Below, one piece after another: positions 9,204 to 16,419 of a stretch of DNA of 49,128 bases. A program made the translations under genes and the position numbers. Within the stretch, counting starts at the first letter, position 1, and every line of letters starts with the position of its first letter. The DNA is taken from the NCBI RefSeq assembly GCF_000308835.1, contig NZ_BAGN01000042.1:1-49128 (forward strand). The letters are read 5' to 3'. The DNA is from Nocardia vinacea NBRC 16497 (GTDB lineage Bacteria; Actinomycetota; Actinomycetes; Mycobacteriales; Mycobacteriaceae). The notes under the pieces were generated by a model, which did no database searches, was not told where the DNA came from, and saw only the letters and a program-made list of their open reading frames with translations.

Positions 9204-10156
9204 ACGCGATCGAAAACGCCATCGTGGTCGAGGACGTCCGCAAGTCCTTCGGCGACGTCCACGCCGTGCGCGGCCTGACCTTCTCGGCGCCGGCCGGGAG
9301 TGTGCTTGGCGTACTCGGCCCGAACGGCGCGGGCAAGACCACCACGGTCTCCATCCTGTCCACGCTGACCAAGCCCGATGCGGGCCGTGCCCTGGTCGCG
9401 GGGTACGACGTCGTGCGCGAGGCCGCGGACGTGCGGGCATCCATCATGCTCACCGGCCAGTATGCGGCGCTCGACGAGGTGCTGACCGGCCGGGAGAACC
9501 TCGTCCTGTTCGGCCGCCTGATGGGTCTGCGTCCGAAACAGGCCAAGGTCCGCGCCACCGAACTGCTCGAACAGTTCGATCTCACCGAGGCGGCCGATCG
9601 CCGCGTCGGCGGCTACTCCGGCGGTATGCGCAGACGCATCGATATCGCCTGCGGACTGGTGCGCCCGCCCAAGGTCGTCTTCCTCGACGAACCCACCACC
9701 GGCCTGGATCCGGTGAGCAGACAGGGTGTTTGGTCGCTGGTGCGCTCGCTCAAGAAACAGGGCGTGACGATCCTGCTCACCACGCAGTACCTCGAGGAGG
9801 CGGATGCGTTGAGCGACAACATCATCGTCATCGACAAGGGCCGCGTCATCGCCGAGGGCACCGCGGACGAACTCAAGGCCCGCTCGGGTTCGAGCTACTG
9901 CGAGGTCGTTCCGGTCGACGCGGGTGACGTGCCCGCCGTGGTCACCGCGCTGGACGGACTCGGCGCGGTCACCGTCGCCGAATCCGAGGACCGAGTGTCG
10001 CTGCCCGCTCCCGACGGTGCCGCCACGCTGGCCGAGGCGCTGCGCCGCATTACCGAGGCCGGTATCGAACTCATCGACATCGCGCTGCGCAGACCGTCAC
10101 TCGACGAGGTGTTCATCAAGCTCACCACCGACGAACCGGGGTTGGTGACAGCATGA
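9200..10156 (+). CDS. DrrA-family ABC transporter ATP-binding protein
   Basis: A 318-residue ATPase of the daunorubicin-resistance (DrrA) type, expected to power export through the two following permeases at the membrane. Visible motifs are Walker A GPNGAGKTT, the signature YSGGMRRR, Walker B VVFLDEPTTGLD and a switch-region TTQYLEEAD. The C-terminal domain (LKARSGSSY to PSLDEVFIKLT) is typical of the family. The start is ATG 9200, overlapping the NRPS stop as ATGA; the frame extends further upstream but that part lies inside the NRPS. The next gene again overlaps as ATGA. Position right behind the NRPS genes argues that the cargo is their product, though Drr relatives also move other lipids and drugs. 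Confidence 0.93.
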   Translation: MNAIENAIVVEDVRKSFGDVHAVRGLTFSAPAGSVLGVLGPNGAGKTTTVSILSTLTKPDAGRALVAGYDVVREAADVRASIMLTGQYAALDEVLTGRENLVLFGRLMGLRPKQAKVRATELLEQFDLTEAADRRVGGYSGGMRRRIDIACGLVRPPKVVFLDEPTTGLDPVSRQGVWSLVRSLKKQGVTILLTTQYLEEADALSDNIIVIDKGRVIAEGTADELKARSGSSYCEVVPVDAGDVPAVVTALDGLGAVTVAESEDRVSLPAPDGAATLAEALRRITEAGIELIDIALRRPSLDEVFIKLTTDEPGLVTA

Positions 10157-10917
10157 CCGAATCAGTCACAATTCCCGCCGGAATGCAGTGGACCGCGCTG
10201 AGCGGTCGCACCGTGCGCGCGGCGGTGCGCGAGGGGGATCTGCCCTTCGGTTTCGTCGCGCCGATGATCTTCTTCGTCTGTTTCTATGTCCCGCTGCGCA
10301 AGTCGATGGAGCAGACCGGTGCGGACTACGCCCAGTACCTGCTGCCGGTGATCGTGCTGCAGGGCATGTTCTTCACCGCCATGTCGGCGGCCGACCGCGC
10401 CGCCCGAGACACTTTCAGCGGCATGGGAACTCGCATGCGGTCCATGCCGGTCAAATCGTGGGTACCGCTGGCCGCCCGGATGTCCGCGAATCTGGTTCGC
10501 GCGCTGGCCGGACTCGCTGGAGCGCTGGTCATCGGCACGGCCTTCGGATTCCGATTCCACAGTGGGGCAGCGGCCCTCGTCTTCATCGCATTGTCACTGG
10601 CCTTCGCCGTGGCACTGGTCATCGGTGCCGACACACTCGGCGTCGCCACGGGTGAGCCGGAAGTCGGCGCGTCCGCACTGCTGGCACCGCAACTGCTGCT
10701 CATCATGATGTCCACGGGTTTCGTTCCGGCCGAAGGCTTTCCGGGGTGGATCCAGCCCTTCGTCCGCAATCAGCCGGTATCACAAGCCGCCGCTGCCCTG
10801 CGTGATCTCGCCAATGGCGAATACACCTCGGCCGTCGCCGTTGCGGCGGCCTGGATTCTCGGCTTGATCGTGGCCTTCACCGCGATCTCGGTCTGGGTGG
10901 AAAGGCGGCGGCCGTGA
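10153..10917 (+). CDS. ABC-2 type transporter permease (DrrB-like)
   Basis: A 254-residue integral membrane protein with about six hydrophobic segments, including PMIFFVCFYVPL, LLPVIVLQGMFF, ALVFIALSLAFAVALVIGADTLG and AAAWILGLIVAFTAI. Conserved ABC-2 features are a TFSGMGTRMRSMPV coupling-type segment and a PAEGFPGWIQPFVRNQPVSQAAAALRDL stretch. It overlaps the ATPase before it by ATGA and the second permease after it by GTGA, giving an ATPase-permease-permease operon as in drrABC. Confidence 0.9.
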   Translation: MTESVTIPAGMQWTALSGRTVRAAVREGDLPFGFVAPMIFFVCFYVPLRKSMEQTGADYAQYLLPVIVLQGMFFTAMSAADRAARDTFSGMGTRMRSMPVKSWVPLAARMSANLVRALAGLAGALVIGTAFGFRFHSGAAALVFIALSLAFAVALVIGADTLGVATGEPEVGASALLAPQLLLIMMSTGFVPAEGFPGWIQPFVRNQPVSQAAAALRDLANGEYTSAVAVAAAWILGLIVAFTAISVWVERRRP

Positions 10918-11678
10918 AAAAACTGATCGATCAGAGCTTCGTCGAAACGGGCCGACTGCTGCGACGCTGGCCGCGCGAACAGGAGGTGCTGACCTCGACG
11001 TTGATCCTGCCGGTACTGCTGCTGTTGATGTACCAATTGGTGCTCCACAAATTCCTCAGCGCATCCTCCGGCGTGGACGCCATCTACGGTTTCGTCCCGA
11101 TGATCGCGGTCACCGGCGCGATGTACGGTGCCATGGGGACCGGCCTTTCGCTCTACGCGGAACGGGAAAGCGGTCTGCTGCGGCGTATTTGGGTGCTGCC
11201 GGTGCACCGTGCGGCCGGACTGATCGGCCGACTGCTCGCCGAATGCGGACGCACGTTGATAGCGACGATCATCGTGGTCGCCCTCGGCGTCGTGCTCGGA
11301 TTGCGCTTCGAGCAGGGCTGGTCGGGTGTGCTCGGTGCGCTCGCGGTTCCGGTGCTCCTGATTCCCGGCTTCGCCACCATGGTGATCACGGTCGGCGTCA
11401 GCAAAGCGGGCGACAAGGTCGTGCAATTGTTCTCGGCACTCGTGCTGCTCGGGATGTTCTTCAATTCCGGATTCGTACCCGTGGAGAACTACCCGGGTTG
11501 GTTGCAGCCGGTGGTGCGCGTCCAGCCGATGAGCTGCGCCATCGAGGCAATGCGCGGCTGCACGATCGGCGGCCCCATCGCCACTCCGCTGCTGCAGACC
11601 ATCGCCTGGTCCGTTGGGCTCGCGCTGGTCTTCGGCGCTTTCGCGGTACGCGGTTACCGCAAGGCCGCGGAGGGCTGA
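10914..11678 (+). CDS. ABC-2 type transporter permease (DrrC-like)
   Basis: A 254-residue permease starting at GTG 10914, overlapping the previous stop. Its order of features parallels the preceding permease: an amphipathic N-terminus, TLILPVLLLLMYQLV, a YAERESGLLRRIWVLPVHRAA coupling segment, several membrane spans, and PVENYPGWLQPVVRVQPMSCAIEAMRG. It probably pairs with the preceding permease to form the membrane channel for the DrrA-like ATPase. It is the last gene of the NRPS-exporter transcription unit; 85 bp of non-coding DNA with a new promoter follow. Confidence 0.9.
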   Translation: MKKLIDQSFVETGRLLRRWPREQEVLTSTLILPVLLLLMYQLVLHKFLSASSGVDAIYGFVPMIAVTGAMYGAMGTGLSLYAERESGLLRRIWVLPVHRAAGLIGRLLAECGRTLIATIIVVALGVVLGLRFEQGWSGVLGALAVPVLLIPGFATMVITVGVSKAGDKVVQLFSALVLLGMFFNSGFVPVENYPGWLQPVVRVQPMSCAIEAMRGCTIGGPIATPLLQTIAWSVGLALVFGAFAVRGYRKAAEG

Positions 11679-11703
11679 GCGGTCCACTGAGTGGGGCCCC
11701 GGT

Positions 11704-11733
11704 TTGATAGTTACATCGGCTAACTATATAGTT
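11704..11733 (+). promoter_or_regulatory. Promoter with overlapping palindromic operators, upstream of the DHA2 exporter
   Basis: A near-consensus promoter: -35 TTGATA (11704-11709), 17-bp spacer, -10 TATAGT (11727-11732). It is overlaid by two dyads. ATAGTTA (11707-11713) and TAACTAT (11721-11727) form perfect 7-bp arms with a 7-bp spacer. AACTATATAGTT (11722-11733) is a perfect 12-bp palindrome covering the -10. The layout is what one expects for repression by a MarR- or TetR-type protein; the regulator is not identifiable here. Confidence 0.75.
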
Positions 11734-11763
11734 TCCTGAGGTAACAATCAGCAAGGGGCTGCC

Positions 11764-13533
11764 GTGACGATTCCATCCGCCGATCTCGATCTGGGTGATG
11801 TCCAGACCATTCGCCGCCGCCTGCGCTACGACCGGGATCACCCGCACTACAAATGGATCGTCCTGACCAACACCACCATTGGTGTGCTGCTCAGCGCGGT
11901 CAATGCGTCGATCGTGCTGATCTCGCTGCCCGCGATCTTCCGAGGTATCGGACTGAATCCGCTGGAAGCGGGCAATGTCGGCTATCTGCTGTGGATGTTG
12001 ATGGGCTATCTGCTCGTCACCGCGGTGCTGGTGGTGATGTTCGGACGGCTCGGCGATATCTTCGGCCGCGTCCGTATCTACAACCTGGGGTTCGCGGTCT
12101 TCGCGGTGACCTCGGTCGCGCTGTCATTCGATCCGTTCCAGGGTGGTTCGGGCGCGATGTGGATCATCGTCTGGCGTGTGCTGCAGGGCATCGGCGGCGC
12201 CATGCTGACGGCCAATTCGACGGCCATTCTCACCGATGCCTTCCCGGCCAAACAGCGTGGTACCGCACTCGGCATCAATATGGTCGCCGCGGTCGCGGGC
12301 TCCTTCCTCGGACTGATCATCGGCGGCGTGCTCTCGGAATGGGATTGGCGCGCGGTGTTCTGGGTCAGTGTGCCGATCGCCGTGATCGGTTCGGTCTGGT
12401 CCTATCGCTCGCTGCACGAGGTGGGCATGCGCACCAAGGGCAAGGTCGACTGGGCGGGCACCATCACCTTCGGCCTCGGTCTGACCGCACTGCTCACCGG
12501 CATCACCTACGGCATCCAGCCCCATGGCGGGCATCCCACCGGCTGGTCCAACCCCTGGGTGCTCGGCGCGGTACTGGGCGGCATCGCTTTGCTCGCGGCG
12601 TTCTGCGTGGTGGAGACCAAGGTCGCCGAGCCGATGTTCCATCTGTCGCTGTTCCGCAATCGCGCGTTCGGCCTCGGCAATTTCGCCAATCTGATGGTCT
12701 CGATCGGCCGCGGCGGCATGCAGTTCATGCTGATCATCTGGCTGCAGGGCATCTGGTTGCCGCTGCACGGCTACGACTACGAATCGACGCCGCTGTGGGC
12801 CGGTATCTATCTGTTGCCGCTGACCGTGGGATTCCTTGCCGCCGGACCGGTTTCGGGTTGGCTGTCGGACCGCTACGGATCGCGCCGGTTCACCACCGGC
12901 GGCGCGACACTGGCCGGGCTCACCTTCCTGCTGCTGCTCGTCATCCCGGTCGACTTCAACTACTGGGTGTTCGCCACGATCGTGCTGCTCAACGGAATCG
13001 GTTGCGGACTGTTCTTCTCACCGAACACCGCCGCCATCATGTCGAGCGTGCCCGCGTCCCAGCGCGGTGCGGCCTCCGGCATGCGCGGCACCCTGTTCAA
13101 CGGCGGCAATGCGCTGTCGATGGGAATCTTCTTCTCGCTCATGGTCGTCGGCCTCGCCGCGAGCCTGCCTTCGGCACTCGACAGTGGTCTGCGCGCCCAG
13201 GGCGTATCCGCGGGCGCCGCGTCCCAACTCGCCGACCTGCCCCCCGTCGCGAGCATGTTCGCCGCCTTCCTCGGTTACAACCCGATCCAGGAATTGCTCG
13301 GCCCCAGCGGCGAATTGGACAAACCGGGCGTCAATGCGGACACCCTCACCGGTCAGGAGTTCTTCCCGCATCTGCTCACCGGACCGTTCCACTCGGGTCT
13401 GATCGTGGTGTTCGTCTCGGCCGCCCTGATGATGTTCCTGGCCGCGGCGGCCTCGTACTTCGCGGGCGATAAGTATGTCGAGGAGGAACTGGCCGAACTC
13501 GCCGAGGCCGACGAACTCGTCGCCGCGCGCTGA
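11764..13533 (+). CDS. MFS exporter, DHA2 (EmrB/QacA-like) family, 14 TM
   Basis: A 589-residue drug:proton antiporter-type protein. The start is GTG 11764, with AAGGGG (11753-11758) upstream. The MFS signature FGRLGDIFGRVRIYN lies in the loop between TM2 and TM3, and the DHA2-type motif C is visible as GSFLGLIIGGVLSEWDWRAVFW. About 14 hydrophobic segments can be counted. A long extracellular loop near the C-terminus (LADLPPVASMFAAFLGYNPIQELLG) is also usual for mycobacterial and nocardial members. It has its own strong, apparently repressible promoter, so export can be regulated separately from the DrrABC-like operon. Self-resistance or siderophore/peptide export is inferred from context only. 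Confidence 0.92.
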   Translation: MTIPSADLDLGDVQTIRRRLRYDRDHPHYKWIVLTNTTIGVLLSAVNASIVLISLPAIFRGIGLNPLEAGNVGYLLWMLMGYLLVTAVLVVMFGRLGDIFGRVRIYNLGFAVFAVTSVALSFDPFQGGSGAMWIIVWRVLQGIGGAMLTANSTAILTDAFPAKQRGTALGINMVAAVAGSFLGLIIGGVLSEWDWRAVFWVSVPIAVIGSVWSYRSLHEVGMRTKGKVDWAGTITFGLGLTALLTGITYGIQPHGGHPTGWSNPWVLGAVLGGIALLAAFCVVETKVAEPMFHLSLFRNRAFGLGNFANLMVSIGRGGMQFMLIIWLQGIWLPLHGYDYESTPLWAGIYLLPLTVGFLAAGPVSGWLSDRYGSRRFTTGGATLAGLTFLLLLVIPVDFNYWVFATIVLLNGIGCGLFFSPNTAAIMSSVPASQRGAASGMRGTLFNGGNALSMGIFFSLMVVGLAASLPSALDSGLRAQGVSAGAASQLADLPPVASMFAAFLGYNPIQELLGPSGELDKPGVNADTLTGQEFFPHLLTGPFHSGLIVVFVSAALMMFLAAAASYFAGDKYVEEELAELAEADELVAAR

Positions 13534-13577
13534 GCTACGGCTGGTGCGTGCCGCGCTCGGACTCTACTGTCTGGGCC

Positions 13578-14642
13578 ATGAACTCGCTGCCGGTCGCGCC
13601 CGTGGTGGTGATCCTCGGATTCGTCGCGGCGATCACCATCGGCCGGTGGTTCCTGGTCGACGAGACCCTCAGCGACCGCCTCATCAATCGCGCATTGGCC
13701 TGGGATCTGGTCGGTCTGCTCGTCTTCATCTGCGTCGGTCGGCTCGGTCGGGCTCATCTCGCGCTCGATCTGTTCACGATCTTCGGCGCGCTGGCGGTGG
13801 CGAATGTTTTCGGATTCGCACGATTGCTCGATGGCGCGGATACGCGAACCGCCATGCGGCGGCAGCGCATCTACGACCGGATCGCCGTGCTGGCCGGAGG
13901 TGTTGTGCTGGTCGGCATAGTGGTGGCCCCGCAGCGAGATTGGGGGCTGACCGTCTGGTCGCTTACCTCGGTGCCGACCGCCTTGTCCGGCATGCTGATG
14001 ACACGGGCCTGCGTGCGGGAGTTGCGCACCGGGGGGATCACGGCGAAGGAGCGACTGACCTACGGCGCACTGCTGATCGTCGCCGGGTATGCCGCGAGCG
14101 CGACGGTGGTCTCGCTCGTGCGGATGTTCACCGGCACTCGACCCGATGAACAGGGAGTGATCTGGGCGATCGGAACATACGCGACATTGGTCCTGCTCGC
14201 CGGCCTGATCGGAATCCCGCTGTGGAATGCGGTACTGGTTCGGGCGGAATTGGATCGGGCCGGACGCTGCTGTCGCCGACTGCGTCCGCTGTGGCGGGCG
14301 CTCACCGATGCCGTACCCGAGGTGGTGCTGGCTCGGCCGAGTAGTGGTTCCTCGTCACGGCTTTATCGGATGACAGTCGAAATACGTGACGCCCTGGTGC
14401 AATTGCGGCCATACGCACCGGATACCGAGGCGCACACCGATATCCGCGAATACGCGCGGTGTATCGCGCAGGCCGTGCAGACCAAAGCTGCTGGTGGGTC
14501 GCCCGCGACGGCCTCCGGTCGCGCCACTCCGGTCGACCTACGTGACCGGACCGATGAACTCAGGTACCTGCTGGCCCTGGCCGCGGAATGGCCGAAGGCC
14601 CGCGCGCTGGTGCGTGCGGGCCTCGAATCTCCGGCGCGCTGA
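13578..14642 (+). CDS. DUF6545-like (MAB_1171c-type) membrane protein
   Basis: A protein of about 354 residues. The first two thirds contain about seven membrane spans (for example VAPVVVILGFVAAITIG, LALDLFTIFGALAVANVFGF, LLIVAGYAASATVVSLV, ATLVLLAGLIGIPLW). A cytosolic C-terminal domain follows, with LRPLWRALTDAVPEVVL and LYRMTVEIRDALVQLRPY, which I recognise as the DUF6545 pattern. Function is unknown; members often accompany XRE/ImmA-type regulators, but none is next to this gene. I chose ATG 13578; a GTG at 13548 would add ten residues. It ends 2 bp from the oppositely oriented binding-protein gene. Confidence 0.75.
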   Translation: MNSLPVAPVVVILGFVAAITIGRWFLVDETLSDRLINRALAWDLVGLLVFICVGRLGRAHLALDLFTIFGALAVANVFGFARLLDGADTRTAMRRQRIYDRIAVLAGGVVLVGIVVAPQRDWGLTVWSLTSVPTALSGMLMTRACVRELRTGGITAKERLTYGALLIVAGYAASATVVSLVRMFTGTRPDEQGVIWAIGTYATLVLLAGLIGIPLWNAVLVRAELDRAGRCCRRLRPLWRALTDAVPEVVLARPSSGSSSRLYRMTVEIRDALVQLRPYAPDTEAHTDIREYARCIAQAVQTKAAGGSPATASGRATPVDLRDRTDELRYLLALAAEWPKARALVRAGLESPAR

Positions 14643-14644
14643 AC

Positions 14645-15628
14645 CTACTTCGCCGCGTTGGCGAAGGCGGGCTCCAGCTTGTTCAACAGGTAGGGCACCG
14701 ACAGCGCGGTCGGCTGGTTGACGGCGCTGATCTCCTGCACCGTGAGGAAGACCACCGAACCCTTCTTCACCGCGGGCAGATCGGCGTATCCGGGGAGCTG
14801 CCGGTACTTGTCGTCCATACCGGGGGAGTAGCCCGCGAGCAGCAGATCGGCGGTGAGCTCGTCGACCCGCTCCGGGGACAGCGCCAGCCGGCCCTGATTC
14901 GACGGCTGATCGGTGAGGTTCTTCGGAATGCTCAGTCCGAGCTGGGTGAAGATCTTGCTGGACCCGTCGTTCGGATCGGTCAGCACCATCAGCTGGGCCG
15001 GGCTGGCCAACCAGGTGCTCGCGAAGGTCTTGCCCTTCAGGCCCGGATTGGCCTGGCCGATGGTCTCCACCTTCTTGTCCACATCGGCGATCACGCGGGT
15101 CGCGTCGTCTTCTTTGTGCAGTACCTTGCCGAGCGTGGTCACCAGGTCCTGCCAGGGCTGGATCGACGCTGAGCTGAGTGCGGGCAGCGTCGGAGCGACC
15201 TTGGACAGCTCGTCATAGGTCTTCTGGTCGGCCAGGAATCCGTCCACCAGAATCAGATCCGGCTCCAGCGCCGCGACCTGCTCGGCGATATTGCCGGTGG
15301 TATTCAAGGCCTTCGCCGATTCGAGCGACTTCGGCTCCCACGCCGGGGTGCTCTTGGAGACCGAGGCAACATTGTCGATATAGCCGACCGGGGTCACGCC
15401 GAGCGCCAGCGTCGAATCCAGCCACTGATTCCCCAGCGTGACAACCTTTTTCGGGGTGCCCTGCACCGTTGTCGTGCCGCGGGCGTGGTTGATGGTGACG
15501 GGTGCGCCACCGCCGGACCCCGCGTCATCGCTCGACGACCCACATGCGGCGATACCCAGGGTCAGTGCACCGGCCAGCACGGCAACCGCCGCCCGCTTCC
15601 AGCCACGAGACGTCCGTACAGACTCCAT
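14645..15628 (-). CDS. Iron-siderophore ABC transporter substrate-binding lipoprotein (FecB/FepB-like)
   Basis: A 327-residue periplasmic-binding-protein of the siderophore/B12 class. It has a lipoprotein signal (GALTLGIAAC, lipid-anchor Cys about residue 29) followed by a Ser/Gly linker. The mature part begins with TPKKVVTLGNQWLDSTLALGVTPVGY and includes EQVAALEPDLILVDG, both typical of the TroA fold. The upstream ATG at 15646 overlaps the Shine-Dalgarno AAGGAGAGG, which sits correctly for ATG 15628, so I start there. An iron box lies about 60 bp upstream (15688-15706), implying repression by IdeR/DtxR when iron is plentiful. No permease or ATPase gene is adjacent, so partners must lie elsewhere. 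It is convergent with the DUF6545-like gene. Confidence 0.92.
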   Translation of the reverse strand: MESVRTSRGWKRAAVAVLAGALTLGIAACGSSSDDAGSGGGAPVTINHARGTTTVQGTPKKVVTLGNQWLDSTLALGVTPVGYIDNVASVSKSTPAWEPKSLESAKALNTTGNIAEQVAALEPDLILVDGFLADQKTYDELSKVAPTLPALSSASIQPWQDLVTTLGKVLHKEDDATRVIADVDKKVETIGQANPGLKGKTFASTWLASPAQLMVLTDPNDGSSKIFTQLGLSIPKNLTDQPSNQGRLALSPERVDELTADLLLAGYSPGMDDKYRQLPGYADLPAVKKGSVVFLTVQEISAVNQPTALSVPYLLNKLEPAFANAAK

Positions 15629-15687
15629 CGACACCCTCTCCTTCATCGAGGAATTCCCCGACTCGGCTCCCTTCGAGCCGCAACAGC

Positions 15688-15706
15688 AAAGGTCAGCCTA
15701 ACCTAC
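15688..15706 (-). promoter_or_regulatory. DtxR/IdeR-type iron box
   Basis: On the minus strand the site reads GTAGGTTAGGCTGACCTTT. This matches the known mycobacterial/corynebacterial IdeR consensus TTAGGTTAGGCTAACCTAA at 15 of 19 positions by eye. It lies about 60 bp upstream of the siderophore-binding lipoprotein gene, the expected place for an iron-responsive operator. Confidence 0.8.
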
Positions 15707-15740
15707 ATTGATTGCCGCACCACCCCGGCTTGTCGGTTGC

Positions 15741-15805
15741 TGACGCGTCATCTGTAGTGAACCTATTGAACGTGCCGCTATCTAGCGGTACGTTAAATGA
15801 CGTCA
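15741..15805. promoter_or_regulatory. Cluster of three palindromes between divergent genes
   Basis: TGACGCGTCA (15741-15750) is a perfect 10-bp palindrome and TGACGTCA (15798-15805) a perfect 8-bp one. Between them, 15770-15793 is a 24-bp dyad with CCGCTA-TC-TAGCGG at its core and 10 of 12 base pairs matched overall. The sites sit between the binding-protein gene (minus) and the Gly/Trp-rich protein gene (plus) and could serve either. The cognate regulator is unknown. Confidence 0.55.
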
Positions 15806-15899
15806 ATAATGATCCTCTCGTCCGGGAGGCATCGACGTCGAACCCGTGAGCACGCGGGTCTTCGCACGACTGACGCATACCGAATTGAGGTTAGTTCCG

Positions 15900-16247
15900 A
15901 TGAATCAAAAGAATTCCGCCGGACGCGTCCGCCCCATGGTCGCCCGTATCGCCATCACCTCCGCCCTTGCCCTGGCCCCGATCGCCGCGGTCGCGGGCCC
16001 TGCGCTCGCCGACACGACCGACACCCAGGGCCCGGCCATTGTGTTGGTGGATCAGGCCGACGACATCCACGGCCACGGCGGCTGGGGCCATGGTGGCTGG
16101 GGTGGTCGTGGCGGCTGGGGCAATGGTGGCTGGGGTGGTCGTGGCGGCTGGGGTGGTTACGGTGGCTGGGGTGGTTACGGCGGTTGGTTCGGCTACCCGG
16201 GCTGGCCGGGCTATTTCCCCATGCCCTCCACCGGCAGCGCCTTCTGA
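15900..16247 (+). CDS. Secreted Gly/Trp-repeat small protein
   Basis: A 115-residue protein, start ATG 15900 with GAGG at 15887-15890. It has a basic N-terminus, a hydrophobic stretch and an ALA-D site (VAGPALADTTD), consistent with Sec export and signal peptidase cleavage near residue 38. The mature chain has a short acidic segment (VLVDQADDIHG), then a low-complexity block of GGWG, GGWGGRGGWG and GGYGGWG units, ending in Pro/Tyr-rich FGYPGWPGYFPMP. I do not recognise a named family. The composition suggests a cell-surface or matrix peptide, perhaps aromatic-stacking or metal/heme binding given the His and Trp content, but that is speculation. A strong terminator follows at 16298. Confidence 0.75.
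   Translation: MNQKNSAGRVRPMVARIAITSALALAPIAAVAGPALADTTDTQGPAIVLVDQADDIHGHGGWGHGGWGGRGGWGNGGWGGRGGWGGYGGWGGYGGWFGYPGWPGYFPMPSTGSAF
16078..16190 (+). repeat. In-frame tandem repeat coding for GGW units
   Basis: Repeated GGCTGGGGT/GGTGGTCGT-type units inside the secreted-protein gene. The best copy pair is a 31-bp stretch at 16090-16120 that recurs at 16123-16153, a 33-bp (11-residue) offset. Such repeats can change copy number by slippage without breaking the frame. Confidence 0.8.
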
Positions 16248-16297
16248 CCCCAGCCACTCGGCGGCGCAAGTCATTCCCCTCGAAGCCCTTCCCGTAT

Positions 16298-16328
16298 GAA
16301 TAAGCCCGGACAGCAGCCGGGCTTATTC
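16298..16328. terminator. Rho-independent-type hairpin between convergent genes
   Basis: Perfect 12-bp stem GAATAAGCCCGG / CCGGGCTTATTC with a 7-nt loop. It ends the Gly/Trp-repeat gene and faces the end of the first M13 peptidase, so it may work in both directions. No long T run follows, as is common in actinobacteria. Confidence 0.8.
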
Positions 16329-16419
16329 ACATCTATCCGACGACTTGCTGGGCGAGATCAGTTTCGCTGACCTGGTTCGATAACCGAGCAGCCCAGCGTG
16401 GGCCGGGCTGCTTCGAGGG

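Noticed and set aside
11853..13472. 539-codon plus-strand frame within the DHA2 exporter
   Set aside because: Alternative frame of the exporter gene, Arg-rich, no membrane spans, no homology features.
16078..16190. Possible CRISPR-like array
   Set aside because: The repeats are in-frame coding triplets for GGW units with no unique spacers of equal size.
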